Shown here one piece after another: positions 33,400 to 44,734 of a stretch of 64,000 bases of DNA (positions are counted from its first letter, which is position 1; every line of letters starts with the position of its first letter). Origin of the DNA: Penicillium oxalicum. Its lineage: Eukaryota > Ascomycota > Eurotiomycetes > Eurotiales > Aspergillaceae. Position numbers and translations under genes: made by a program. Under the pieces are notes generated by a model. That model ran no database searches. It was not told the DNA's origin and was given only the letters and a program-made list of their open reading frames with translations. Location: the NCBI RefSeq assembly GCF_001723175.1, contig NC_064651.1, positions 3,410,001 to 3,474,000 of the forward strand, written 5' to 3'.

Positions 33400-36300
33400 A
33401 TGAGCCGTTCCCAGGTGACCAGTCAGACGGGGGATTCTTTCGACTCCGAGACTAAAGCAACCAGTGTCGAGGACGCTCTCCGTGATTTTGACAAAGTCAC
33501 AGTCACGGACAGCAAGGAGAACCCTCCACTTAGGAAAGACGACTACGCGGAATGCGTCGTGGTTCCTTTGCCCGAGGTTGACGAGAAAAAATCAAGCAAG
33601 TGCAGCACATCCGGCAGAGAGATCGACGTTAATGTGAATGGCTATCCGATTCGGAGATATCCAACTAAGCCTGTCTACTTGTATGAGGTGAGGATCTGGT
33701 CTCTTGCACAGTTGCTCTCTGAAATGGACAAAGCTAACGCTTTCGACCATGACAGTGTCAGGTGATTGCAGAGATTCAGGCTCAGGGGGACAAGAGACTT
33801 CTTCCAACACATGACCAGAGGCTCATGCGGAGGTGCTTCAAAGAGAACAAAGAGAGACAGAAACGGTTACCCGACGCAATTCACGATGGAGCTCACATTG
33901 TCTGATAGGATATTGCGAGCCTCGATCAAGATTTTGCTGTACTAATCGAGGAAACATAAAGGTCGCTGCACCTCTTGGAAGCAGGAGGTATCCGCGAGAA
34001 GATCGTACTCGACCCTCCATACCGCCACTATGAGGGCCCAAAGAGAATCGGTGGCCTCGAGGCAAAGAATCCGCATTCCCGCGGGTTTCTTACACTGCTG
34101 TCTGAGGCTCAATTGAGAATTATCCCCAAGCACAAATTGATGCTTAAAGTCATCGACGAATGGCTCAGCAAGAAACGAGGATTTGATGAATTTGTCATTC
34201 AGTCATTCAGTGAGGTTTCCTCAAAAAGATTGTTCCATGTTGACGTGCTGGGTGCTAAATGTGGGAATAGTGTTTCTCGACCATCTGCTTCGACATGGAC
34301 CCCAAACTAGATTCTATGAACACAAACGGTCATACTTCTTTGAGAATATCCAGGACATGGGCCCGGAGCTTGCCAGAATCGCGCATAAATTCCACTTTCA
34401 ATTGCCACAGTCTGCAACGGTCTACCGTGGAGCTTTCCAGACCATTCGGGCGTGTCCGGTAAAGATCTCCGATGATGAGTGCACTTGGTGCTGACCCTGA
34501 CTGATGACAATGTCTGTGACAGCGCGGTTTGATGCTCAACGTGGATACGGCTTATGGCGTATTCTTTTCACGAATCGGTCTTATGGGGGTCATGAGAGGC
34601 CTCATTAACATTTCTCACGCCGATGATCTTGTCAGAAGATGCATGCCCGTCCACAAGCCGCATATCAAGCCCGGCTTTTATGAGTCCTCCAAAGATCAGT
34701 TGGAATTAGACAAAATGATTTCTGGGCTGTTAGTTAGCCCAGATTTCAAAGGATGTCCAAATCCCACCAGAGTTTTCAAAATTCGGAAGCTTCTGCCATC
34801 CAGTGCCCGAAACCACATGCTTGACATCAAAGACAAAGCTACCGGGACAGTCACCAAGATGACCGTTCAAGAGTACTTCCAATCGAGGTATGGCGTTGGA
34901 CTCGAGTTCCCGGATATGCTCCTGGTCGAAATGCAAGACCGTGAAGTGGTCTATCCCCCCGAATTACTTACCCTCAAGGCTCTCCAGAGATACAACAGAA
35001 AGCTCAGCGCCCGGATGACGTCCCTGATGATCCAGTACACTGCGCAGAAGCCGCGAGACAGGATGGAGCACATCAGAAGCTGCAAAAGCATCTCCGCTCA
35101 TGAAAGTGATCAACATCTGAGACTCTACGGTCTCAAAATCGGGCCAAGTCTGATAAAGACCAAGGCTCGCCTGCTCCCCAGTCCGGAGATCCAGTTTGGT
35201 AACTCCAAGCATAATCCTGGCGTCAACGGTCGGTGGGACCTCCGTGGCAAGAGATTCTTTAAGCCACACTCCAAACCACTGGCTTGCTGGGCAATTGGGC
35301 ACTATCCGAACGATCGCCGGGGATTCGATCGGCGACTCATTGACGAATGGCAGATGAATTTTGTCAAGTCGTTCAAACAGCACGGTGGGACGGTTCAAAA
35401 CCCCCCTGTGTCGCTGCTGATGACAGATGACATTGGGACATCTGTCACCAAATTGCATGATACGGCCAGGGACGCATACGGGCAGCCTCCGCAGCTGATT
35501 ATGATGATCACAGGCAGTCAGGATGTTAATCACTACACCCGCCTCAAAAAATCCTGTGACTGTCGCTATGGAGTCCCCTCTCAGGTCCTTCAGGCCGACA
35601 GATGTCGCGGTGGAGGCAAACCGCAACTCCATTCCAATGTTGCCATGAAAATCAATGCGAAGCTTGGAGGTGTTACAGCGCATGCTCTCCCAACATCTGC
35701 CGGCTCTGGTCTAGACCCTTCGTCAATAATTATTGGCGCAGACGTCACTCACTCCATGATGGGCGTTTGGACTCCCTCTCTGGCAGCCATGTCTGTCTCC
35801 AAGGATCCCCAGGGAATTGGCTACTGGGGCGGGCGTGAGGTGAACGGTACTCGGAAGGAGATCATCTCCGAGACCAATATCCGGACTATTCTTGAGCCTT
35901 TTTTCAAGGAATGGATCAAGACAGTCGGCAAGCATCGCCCGCCCGCAGTCATCTACTACTTCCGAGATGGTGTCTCGGAAACAGAGTACCATGAAGTTCT
36001 CAAAATCGAAGTGAAAGCCATTCGCGACACCATGTCCAGAGCCGCAGGCACAGAATGGCAGGGTAAAATGTGTGTAGTCATCGCGAACAAACGCCATCAT
36101 ATTCGAGCATTCCCAGACTCCAAAAAGTCCACCGACTCTGACAAACAAGGCAATCCTCTTCCCGGCACGCTGATCGACCGCGAAGTCACCAGCCCTCATG
36201 GCTGGGACTTTTTCCTCTATTCGCACGTTGCTTTACAGGGTACCGCTCGTCCAGTCCACTACACGGTCCTTCTGGATGAGGTGAAGCATGAACCGAATCG

Positions 36301-36589
36301 CCTGGTCAATATGATCTACGAGCAATGCTATCAATATGTCCGCTCAACCACGTCCGTCTCCATTCATCCAGCCATCTACTACGCTCATTTGATCTCCGTT
36401 CGGGCCCGTCACCACGAAAATGCCACCCTCAAGGGCAAGCCCGCCCAGTATGGACGTGTCAAGGTGAGTCGGGGGATGCTGAATGCCATGCAGGCAAATC
36501 CCGCCGAGTCCAATCGCACCAATATCCCCTTGCTCCCCATTGACGATAGCAATGGTAATCACTTGCCTCTGAGCATGTGGTATGTTTGA
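33400..36589 (+). CDS. Argonaute (RNA-silencing slicer), N-terminal junction unresolved
   Basis: Working model: join(33400..33687, 33756..33865, 33962..34209, 34271..34458, 34523..36589), about 966 aa. Segments in order: N domain (PIRRYPTKPVYLYE), linker and PAZ region (VFLDHLLRHGP-like start, KRSYFF, then RGLMLNVDTAYGVFF), MID (PLACWAIGHYPNDRRG; LIMMITGSQDVNHYTRLKK) and PIWI. The four slicer residues can all be placed: Asp in IIIGADVTHS (codon 35741-35743), Glu in NGTRKEIISE, Asp in IYYFRDGVSE and His in RPVHYTVLLDE. So an RNA-guided endonuclease is expected. Problem: after CFKENKERQKRLPDAIHDGA the frame meets TGA at 33903. A TACTAAT branch site (33940-33946) and an acceptor at 33961 mark an intron, but the only frame-keeping donors are weak (GTTACC at 33866 or GTGCTT near 33831). 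A one-base error or mutation is equally possible. Confidence 0.88.
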
Positions 36590-37516
36590 GTAGCTTTCAC
36601 GCAGAATCCTGGGTTCCATTTTAGATGAAAGATTCCTCTCTCGACATTGTGTTTTTCTTTTGTCCTTTCTCTCCTTTTCTTTGCTGTTTTGTGAAACGAA
36701 ATTGCTATCTTTGGGGAAGGTTCTGAATACTTGATGATCGAATCTCTGACTCGCACTCTACGAGAAGATTCCTTTTCCCTTATTGTTTCACAGGGATTGG
36801 CACTGTTTTGGCTGAGGTAACAAGACTGCAGTGATTTAGCCAGGTACGAATACACTCTAGTTTGTAAGATCTGCCTCCATTTGAAAGTTCGGGTTCCGTC
36901 GACCTCTGGATTCCCTCTGAGAAACTGCTAAAGACAGGGGCAGACCAAGGAGAGATCGAGGCCCTATTCTTGACCCGATATATGGCCTATTGCTCAAGGC
37001 CCACTGATGAGACGAAGCAAACGGATTCCAGCTTTCAGTGGCCGAGGTGGCGCTACTCTTGTTTTTCTTCGAGTGATGTCCAGCAATCCTTTTCTTAGTA
37101 CATCAGATGCCAAGTAGACCAATTTCTGGTGGAGACTTCAACTGGATTGTCCGTTGAGAATAAAATGGCGGAAGCAAAGGGACATGACATAAATTATTCA
37201 TAAATTCATAAGGCTCGTTAATTCAACACATTGAACGGCATTGCACATTAGTCGGTATCATATTTCACGCCGCAATAACAAAAGCTCAAGAGATGGAGAT
37301 AGTGGAAAGACAAGAAAGTGAAGAAGGAATATTGGGGCAGCGGATTGGAAGAGAAATAGATCAACAGCAAATCTTCCAAACCAGGCCAGCGGTTTCAGTG
37401 ATAGAAAAGTGAGCAAATCTCCCTATCCGTCCATTTTACCTTTGACATGTCAACCATAATCGTAACAAAACACGAAACATGTGAGTCTGCACTCTGTCCT
37501 GACTCAACTCCATCCA
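36590..37516. terminator. convergent 3' spacer, Argonaute / BTB gene
   Basis: 927 bases between convergent stops, A/T-richer than the genes, with a AATAAA-like element near 37160. No gene is recognised. Confidence 0.45.
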
Positions 37517-39236
37517 TCAGGGGTCCCACGGCAGATCGGCTTCATCGACGCGTGTGCAAGTGAGGTACGGCAACCCGGTTGACGAGCTGCTTTCACGAGT
37601 GCCGGAAGCGCTGCGGACTTGGTCAGAGCCTGTCTTGTGATCTAACTCGAGGAAGTTGCGTGTGAGGGGCTTGACGATTTCGCGAGCCAGTCGCTTCATC
37701 TCGTCCAGTTTCCGTTCAAATCGCTTCAACGTCTCCCGCGTGTACAGCGGATCGGATGACGGAGTGGGAGACAACTTGAGAAATCGTTTGACTTCCTCAT
37801 GGTTCAGGTATGCCTGGGAAGATGACGATCCGATCAGTCTGTACACACGGGCGACCGGATCTGGCTGAGCAACAGGCCTCGTGGATGTTGTCTGGGAGCC
37901 AGACACTGGGGGCGGTTGGTGAGTGCTACCAGTGGTATGCGAGGGAGTTTTGAGAATGGGGGCGGGGGGAAGAGTGGTGTTCTCAATGAGCCACTGGCGG
38001 AAGAGGGATACAGCGAGCCAGTCAAGATATGCATTGGAGGGGCCGACCCGTTCGCCACGAGAGGTTGTGAGAGACAATCGGAGAAGTTTCGCCTCCACAC
38101 GGGCCTTGAGGTCCTCCAGGTCCTCGTATTTGTCCTCGATCAGATCGAGCACCGCGTTGGGCAACGGCGCATAAGAATCAGTCCGTAAATTTGGCAGGGC
38201 AGCGGGCCACTGGCCCACCACGTGGACAAGCGCCTCCGAGAAGATAACACGACTTCGAGCCAAGTATCCCAGCTTCAGATAGCTAGGCGGATACTTGGCA
38301 ATCTGCTTGAACAAGCGCGAACCAAAGCCGAGTAGATGGTGATCGACTCGCGGACCAGTGACGGGAAGTGCATCGTACATGTCCGCCAGGGCCAGCAATG
38401 ACTTGCACTCGGTATATGCCGAAGCAATGTTGACGCTGTTGAGAACGGGGGAGTAGTTGTAGAACAAGCGGAACAGATTGTCGTAGTCGCGGATCAAAGG
38501 ATCGATGGCTTCCTGGTCACCGTTCCTCGTCGGCGGAAGATGCGCCGCCGACTGCATTCCAGCCAGATTGGCCATGGACCGAAAGTATCCCGCTTGGACG
38601 TTGGACGGCTTCATCGATGCGGGAGAAAAAGGGCTGTGGTCGCTCTCAAACATGGGGGCGTAGGATGGTCGCTAAAGACGGCATTTGCGTCAGTCTGCTT
38701 CGATCTCATCGATGCCGTGTGGTGAACAACACCAGGCTGGAGCGTCATACCTTTTGCACTAGAATTGGTTCCTCGTCCTCCCCACGGTTCTCCCAATTTA
38801 GCTCAAACCTCCATCGCCGGGCGTCTTCACCGCGGGACGGAAGCTTCATATGCTCGACTTGGACCAAGGTCGATCCGTTGGACAAGGAACCTTCGCTCAC
38901 CCGCGAGGATGAACCGTCGGGCTTGGGCGAAATCTGCGACGGGGCTGTTGGTCCTGCCCATTCTCCAGCGGTGCTTGCCTCAAAAAACCCCGAGCATTGC
39001 GCCAGAATCAGGCGATGGAGAAGATAACGGCGTTCTTGCGCGCCGGCGCGAATCACGATCTCCGTGTCTCCAGTGTATGTGAAAATCGGAAAGTCATTCG
39101 TGGAAGGGTGCGCCGACCCACCATGGTGTGAGCGTCCGGGTCGATGATGTCGACGCGAGGATTGGGAAGGACGCGACGCAACGGAGGGGTTGCTGTGGAG
39201 GGGTGTCCGGTCGAGGATGTGCGCGGACGAGACCAT
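37517..39236 (-). CDS. BTB/POZ-domain protein of unknown role
   Basis: Two exons, complement(37517..38671, 38751..39236), 546 aa, with a 79-nt intron (donor GTATGA, acceptor TTTAG). The start is the first in-frame ATG (39236); the frame stays open further upstream but without an ATG. After a His/Arg/Ser-rich head (RRHHRPGRSHHGGSAH), a BTB fold begins at FPIFTYTGDTEIVIRAG with the typical LLHRLILAQCSGFFEAS (the region that buries the shared dimer interface). A Ser/Pro linker is followed by a helical half: NLFRLFYNYSPVLNSVNIAS and ECKSLLALADMYDALPVTG look like BTB-BACK helices. The C-terminus has a helical EETLKRFERKLDEMKRLARE-like stretch. No DNA-binding domain is visible. It may be a Cullin-3 adaptor or a transcriptional co-factor; I cannot decide. 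Confidence 0.75.
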
Positions 39237-39256
39237 TTCGCGAGCTCGTCTATGCG

Positions 39257-39616
39257 ATGAGTGCCCGATCACCCAGCCCGACACCACATAAGCTCAAGGA
39301 AATCAAGATGGAGCAAAAGTGAGAGGGACAACGATCAGCATCTGGCCGCGCGCATCGCAGCGGCCACAAACTTCGGGAGGTCAGGGACACCCGAGAGACG
39401 GGCGGGCCTGTACGACAACAATTGTTGAGGATCGCGAGAGCGATTCGAGCCTGGGCGGGCCAGAGGATCCCACAGGCAGAAGTTGGGGAAGGAGAGGATA
39501 CAGAGACTCCTTATCGCGTCGAGGGCACAACGATATTCCCTGCCGATTTCGATCGAGCACGCAAGCCCTCGCAGTTCGAAGACGGGAGTGTATTTACGGA
39601 GGGCCTGCGCGGTTGA
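39257..39616 (+). pseudogene. possible broken small gene (frame shifts three times)
   Basis: Four successive stretches on the plus strand look protein-coding but lie in different frames. Frame A starts at an ATG (39257; MSARSPSPTPHKLKEIKMEQ). Frame B follows (NDQHLAARIAAATNFGRSG, then TPERRAGLYDNN). Next comes frame C (VEDRESDSSLGGPEDPT), then back to frame A (TPYRVEGTTIFPADFDRARK) with a stop at 39614-39616. Each step needs one base to be skipped, with no room for introns. It could be a decaying gene of ~118 codons, an area with sequencing indels, or coincidence in GC-rich DNA. The start would be only 20 bases from the divergent BTB gene start, which argues for caution. I do not recognise a family. 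Confidence 0.3.
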
Positions 39617-41519
39617 TGGCGAAGCAGGTCGCGCATTAAGAAATGGCTGGCCCGTTTGAGCGCCTGGTATTTTCCCTGGAAATTGCCAGACTGGTGAACT
39701 CTAGACAGCGACAGGAATTCAAAAAAGGGTTGCGACTATGGGAATTTGCCCTGTGGGAGTCGGAAGCTCTCGCCAGTCTCTTGGAAGGAGCGCTTGGACA
39801 TGATCCTGATCAATCATGTTGGCCGTCCCATCATTCCCTGTCAGCCGTCCCGTTCGTTTTGGGGCATGAGCAACTGGCTCACTTCTCCCGGTGCGAGTGC
39901 CTGTGGAGGACTAGTGGACTGCAGCCCTCAGGACTGACGAGCAGTAGCCACTCCGACTTGTCTGTTCTGTGGCGGGTGTGGGTCGCCGCACGCAGCTGAA
40001 GCCTGAACGTTTGACGGGGGAGGACCGGTTTTGAGTGGGAGTGGCAAAGACGCTGGCTGCAGGTCTGCAGCCAATTGACCCACGCTGCCGTGCGGGCCTA
40101 GAGAACCAGGATCCAAGTCATCAAGCAACACCAACCATGATTATCACCTTTCGAGTGCAGATTACAGGCGATGAGCTTTCATCCCTGGGTTGTGGCAGAA
40201 TGTGAATGGGGATAGCCTCCAGGGATCTCGGAGATTCCCTGTGGCTGAGTTTGATATTCCCAGCAGTGCGGCCGGAATGGTCGGCGTGTACCACCTTGAC
40301 AGATGGATTCTACAGTGGTAGCCTCATCTCACATGACCACGATCTGTCTCGTTCCGGATCCACTCGTTGAGAGAGTTGGATGCTTGTCGAAAAGGATAAA
40401 CCAGAGGATATACACATGTACTGTGCCAGGCTGGACCTGCATCGGATGCATCCTCCATACAACTGAGAGGTCTCCACTGAAGGAGGTATCAGGTGACAGG
40501 TACACTCGAATCCCGATGTGATCATGGCACGAGATCGAGGTACAAGTAGAAACTACTACATGGCCTGGAGCTGATACTTCTTGATGGTACTCCAATACGA
40601 TTGCTGCCACCTCACATTGACTGGTTTTTAATTTTCTCGTGTCTGCTAATTCCCGGCGTGGGTGATGCAGTGACGATGAATGTACGGTCGCGATTGAACT
40701 CTGGCCTCGTGATCTATATATAGTGCGGTACTGACGGGCCGTCTATTGAAAGTCTGCTGGTCTAGTAGTGGTATGTCCTCTCCATTATCCAGTGTCTCAG
40801 GTAACTGTCTAGGTAGGCAGTACTCCTAGTAGTCCTTCCAGAGATACGTTCTGTAGTTTGGTGTCTGTATTCCTCAGGTCCCTGAAATGGGCATAAGAAC
40901 CTGAAGGCCGTTTTGCCGTCATGGAAGAAAGTGCTTGAGCATTGTAGGATGCCCTTGTGTACATTATTCGAGTGCACAGTCGGGCACCATGAACTGACAT
41001 CCTTACTGCAGTTCAAGGAAAGTATCTATTTGGAATAGCATGAAAATCACAACTCTCCCCTCATAAATTCTAGAAAGCCACCAAATACCCCGAGTGTACT
41101 ACACTCTCAGACAACGGTGGAGGTCATGCTGATCGATCTTCAGCCTCTCACAAATCCCAGCGGAGACCTCGGGCCAAATCCTCACGGTGGTCTTCAATCT
41201 TGTGGACGCCCCTCCTTTCGCCCCTGATGATGAAATGAACGCTGCGATTTAATTTCTAACGCTCCAGCTCATCTCCGACCCGATGCTTTATCTATAACAG
41301 TCCCCTTTCCACCCTTCCATTCGATCTTGAGGCCTTTCCATCGCCGCTTGGCATTTTTCTTACCCGCCGACAACTACAAGTCCTTATCTTTATTTTTTTT
41401 TTTCTTTACCCTCGTGATTTCATTCGATTTATTCTTTGTGACCGTGACCATTCCTCCGCCTCGGCCTGTTCCCTCATTCGGTCCGATTTTTGTTTTGTTT
41501 CTTTTTACTTTTTAACTGA
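39617..41519. other. 1.9 kb spacer upstream of the phosphatase gene
   Basis: No gene can be supported. A TATATATA element lies at 40715-40722, and the final 200 bases (41320-41520) are strongly pyrimidine-rich with a T11 run near 41393-41403, like a fungal promoter or long 5' leader. A non-coding transcript is possible, but nothing in the sequence proves one. Confidence 0.4.
40715..40722 (+). promoter_or_regulatory. TATATATA box-like element
   Basis: An isolated eight-base TATA-type element in the spacer, in a GC-neutral context. The strand is arbitrary because it is a palindrome; no gene start lies close by. Confidence 0.25.
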
Positions 41520-41867
41520 TCTCTCCCTCCACTTCCGGTTCTCCACCGTTCAGTCAGTACACTCAACACTGTGCTGAAATTATCTCCATCCTCACCCTTA
41601 CCGGTGGAGAGGTCCTCATACACAGCGCGTTTCCGAACCAGAACGGGCCTGTCGCAAACGGGCGGTCGTGGACGAGAGTCACCACGATTGGCTTCCTTTG
41701 GCATTCTGTCCCCCCGGTCGAGCGCGAATGACGCCTTCAGCCCCTCCATCGTTGGACGCCCAAAGCCAGACCCCTCCTTCCGAGTGCGCGCAAACTCTCC
41801 CATAATCCATAAATCCCATAAGCATAAGCGCGACAGACAAGATCCGGGAAAAGAGAAAAAAAAATAA
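41520..41867 (+). other. possible N-terminal coding segment of the phosphatase gene
   Basis: An open frame without ATG that looks coding: SPIIHKSHKHKRDRQDPGKE and ASFGILSPRSSANDAFSPSI lie in it, Ser/Pro/basic-rich like the N-termini of related fungal phosphatases. It ends at TAA 41865-41867, directly after a run of nine As (41856-41864). One more A would place it in frame with an open stretch (41868-42010) that leads into the downstream exon. Its left edge resembles an intron 3' end (TTAACTGAT, pyrimidines, CAG at 41551-41553), so a further upstream exon is possible. No GT donor exists between 41830 and 41980, so splicing over the gap is hard to draw. Confidence 0.4.
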
Positions 41868-42010
41868 TCCCAGAAAAGGAAAGCCAAAGCCAAAAAAAAC
41901 CAGGAAGGAAACTCCCCGCCCAAAAAATCCAAAAGGCAAACAAAATCCTGGCCTGGGATACCCCTTCCCGGGGCAGCTTCTACAGCTGTCCCGATCTGTC
42001 CTCGTTGCAG

Positions 42011-43838
42011 ATATCGCAGGTCTCCGCCGCCGCATACGGTCTCGATCTCCTCGAAGTGACCACCGATCCCGAAGCTTCGCGCTCCCCCTCTCCCGACTCC
42101 TCCACGGTCTCGCGCAGCCTCAAAAAACGGTCTCGAAGCCAGGCCGTCTCTCGAAAAGCGCGCGGCGTCCTTGGCAAAGTCCGCGCCCTACACCGCATCG
42201 CAGCGGCCAAGATGGCGCATCCTTCGATCAAGATCAATACCAACGTCCAGACGACAAAACGGGGCTTGCCCAACGAGAGTGACGGGGGAGACTTGCCCGG
42301 GGAGGTGGGAAATACTCGGCTGGAGGTGGGGGATGCAGACAACATTCCTCCATTCCTGTGTCAATCAGTCTCGGGTAAGTGACACTGCGGGGGGTGCGTG
42401 GCATGTGCAGCGAACGGGGAGAAGAGAAAAGAGAAGGGGAAGAACAACCTGCAGAAATAGGCATTCGTCAAGAGAACAGTCAAGAATCAAGAGTGCAGGA
42501 GAGAAAAACCACGACGGGCGATGAAGGAAAGACACAAGAATCCGGCGCCGCAGACGCTACTCCTATGCGCCCGCGAATCAACCAGACAAGGACTGACGCA
42601 TGCCAACAATCTTTGCAGAAATTCACGACAAATTTGACGATCTCGAATGGATTCAACGCCAGCGACTGGCTGAGGCGATGCTCTCCAACGATCCCGCCCA
42701 TCCCTTTGCCCTCGAAGGCGACCCGCAAGTCAAAGCCCGCAATCGATACCTCAACGTGCAGGCGTGGGCCAACAGCCGCGTCCATCTCCGTGTGCCCGAA
42801 GGCGAATGCGACTTTATTAATGCCTCGCCCATCACGCTGAAGGACTCCGTTACCCAGGTGGCCAGGACCTATATTGCGACGCAGGTACGTCCACGCGGAG
42901 GCCTCTCCACTGCACCGGCCCATTCTTGAAGGCCGATGATTTTGCAGAGCACCGCAACTAATCATCATCTTACCTCCCGTCGACAGGGCCCTAAACTCGG
43001 TCATCTGGCGCACTTTTGGCACATGGTCTTCCATGAGAGTAAGGATGAGGCGGTGATTGTCATGTTGACTCAGACGTTTGAAGGAGGTCGGGAAAAGTGT
43101 TCGCAATATTTCCCGTTGGATGCGGAACACGATACCATGATCCTGTCCGAAGATGACTCGGACCCCTTCGCGGCGACCGAAGGCAGTCCGGACGAGGCCA
43201 CTGCAACTATTGGCAAGGTGACGCTCTTGGAATCCACCTTTGACGAGAAAGCACGTTCGGAGGTCCGCAAGCTTGAGCTGACGCTCGGGTCGGAGTCCAA
43301 GATCGTTTGGCATTTCCTCTTTGCTGGATGGGCGGATTACTCGAAGCCCGAGGGCAGCGACCGCGAAGCGCTCTTGGAACTGATTCAGCTGTCCGCCTCC
43401 AAAGCAGGTCCCGAGAACCCGCGCATCGTGCATTGCAGTGCGGGTGTGGGCCGTACGGGCACATTTATTGCCCTCGATCACCTCCTGCAAGAGCTTGAAT
43501 CGGGCCAGTTGCTGCAAGTGAATGATCCCGCCGCCGACCCCGTTTTCGAAACGGTCAATCAGATGCGCCAACAGCGCATGATGATGGTCTACAACGAAAT
43601 GCAGATGCAGTTTATCTACGAGGTTCTCCGGGAGCAGGCCGACGTCAAAGTGGGCAACGTCGCTGTCTGTGCCAAGGCGTCGCCCGTCAGTCCCTCGGGC
43701 GAGCCGCGCTCGGCCAAGCTGCCCAAGCTGAGCGCCCAAGACGACTATTTGCCAGCATCGAAGCCTGAATTGGATGAAACCACGCCGACTCAAATCCCAA
43801 GTCCTAGCGAGACGTCCGAGTCCTCTTCTCACGAATAA
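42011..43838 (+). CDS. protein tyrosine phosphatase (Ptp1/Pyp-like), start uncertain
   Basis: Supported exons: 42011..42374, 42619..42884, 42987..43838. The first ATG in this frame is 42212 (MAHPSIKINTN), but coding looks likely to extend upstream. Ahead of the domain lies a Ser/Arg-rich segment (SVSRSLKKRSRSQAVSRKAR style). The PTP domain runs from EIHDKFDDLEWIQRQRLAEA through NRYLNVQAWANSRVHL (substrate-loop area), CDFINASPITL and IATQGPKLGHLAHFWHMVF to the signature HCSAGVGRTGTFIALDHLLQ with catalytic Cys and Arg, and VNQMRQQRMMMVYNEMQMQF (Q-loop). It should remove phosphate from phosphotyrosine proteins such as MAP kinases (family inference). The general-acid loop reads W-A-D (43329-43337) where classical PTPs have W-P-D. 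Intron 1 is long (244 nt). Confidence 0.85.
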
Positions 43839-44734
43839 TGCCCCCAATTGCGAGTCGATCACGTCTTTCTTAGCCCCTGTCCTTATGCTCTCCTTCCTTG
43901 CCTTATGATTGCGCCTGTCGTTTGATCTCGACAAGACTCGATTTTGAAAAGTCCCTTGCTCAAGTGACTCCAACTTTGCTCTCGTCGTTCATTTTTGATT
44001 GTCAATACTTGTCTCTTTCGTTTTGTTTTGGATTCATGATCTCATCGCATCACGTCATGGCACTCGGTGTTCGGGATGACTCGTTGTCTCATTCTAACAT
44101 CCTCTCGCCTTCCATATTAATCTGCCTTCATGTATATTTTCAGTGCTCCTCGGCTCGCCTAGACCTGATCCTCCTGATTGCTTCATGCCGTGCCCTTCAT
44201 ATCATACCCGGGGAATTCTCATTTGCATCTGCCTCCCCTCCAATCCCCAGCGTCAGCAAATACTCCCAGCTTGTTACTGGCTCGACACCTCGCCTGATCC
44301 ACTCGATACTCATGTCGAGCTTTCAAGCTACTGTATAATGACATTGTGTTCACTCATGCCCATCACGGATGGGATCACTGCGTTATTCAGGCGGAAACAC
44401 ATTGAGTTGAATGATGTATCATTCACCAGGTTCACCAGACGAAAACAAATTCAAGTGTCATTGCTTATACCATTAATTTTTTTTTTCACTTGGTCGAATC
44501 CTGAGGACAATTCAATGTATATCGTAACAGGAGCGCACAACCGCTCGAAAAGGACATCAGAAAAAAGCGACTTCGTAATACATGGAGGTCAGATTGATCC
44601 ACGTGTCAGCCCGTAAACTTCATCGCCGTCGTTGTCGTCATCATCAGTTCCACCTCATGTCCCGAGCCATGCTGGGCTCGACCGAAGCCCAACCAGTCAA
44701 GGAAACCGGATTTGTCAATCCACAAAGCTCCCAT
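43839..44734. terminator. convergent 3' spacer, phosphatase / VanZ-like gene
   Basis: 896 bases between convergent stops. CT-rich, with a T10-type run near 44478. Open frames of ~150 codons on the plus strand (43898-44616) are Cys/Leu/Ser-rich and look like translated UTR rather than protein. Confidence 0.45.

Noticed and set aside
42379..42840. 153-codon plus-strand frame overlapping phosphatase intron 1 and exon 2
   Set aside because: It runs in a different frame from the phosphatase exon and its intron part is low-complexity.
43898..44616. 146- and 157-codon plus-strand frames after the phosphatase
   Set aside because: Cys/Ser/Leu-rich translated UTR with no domain.
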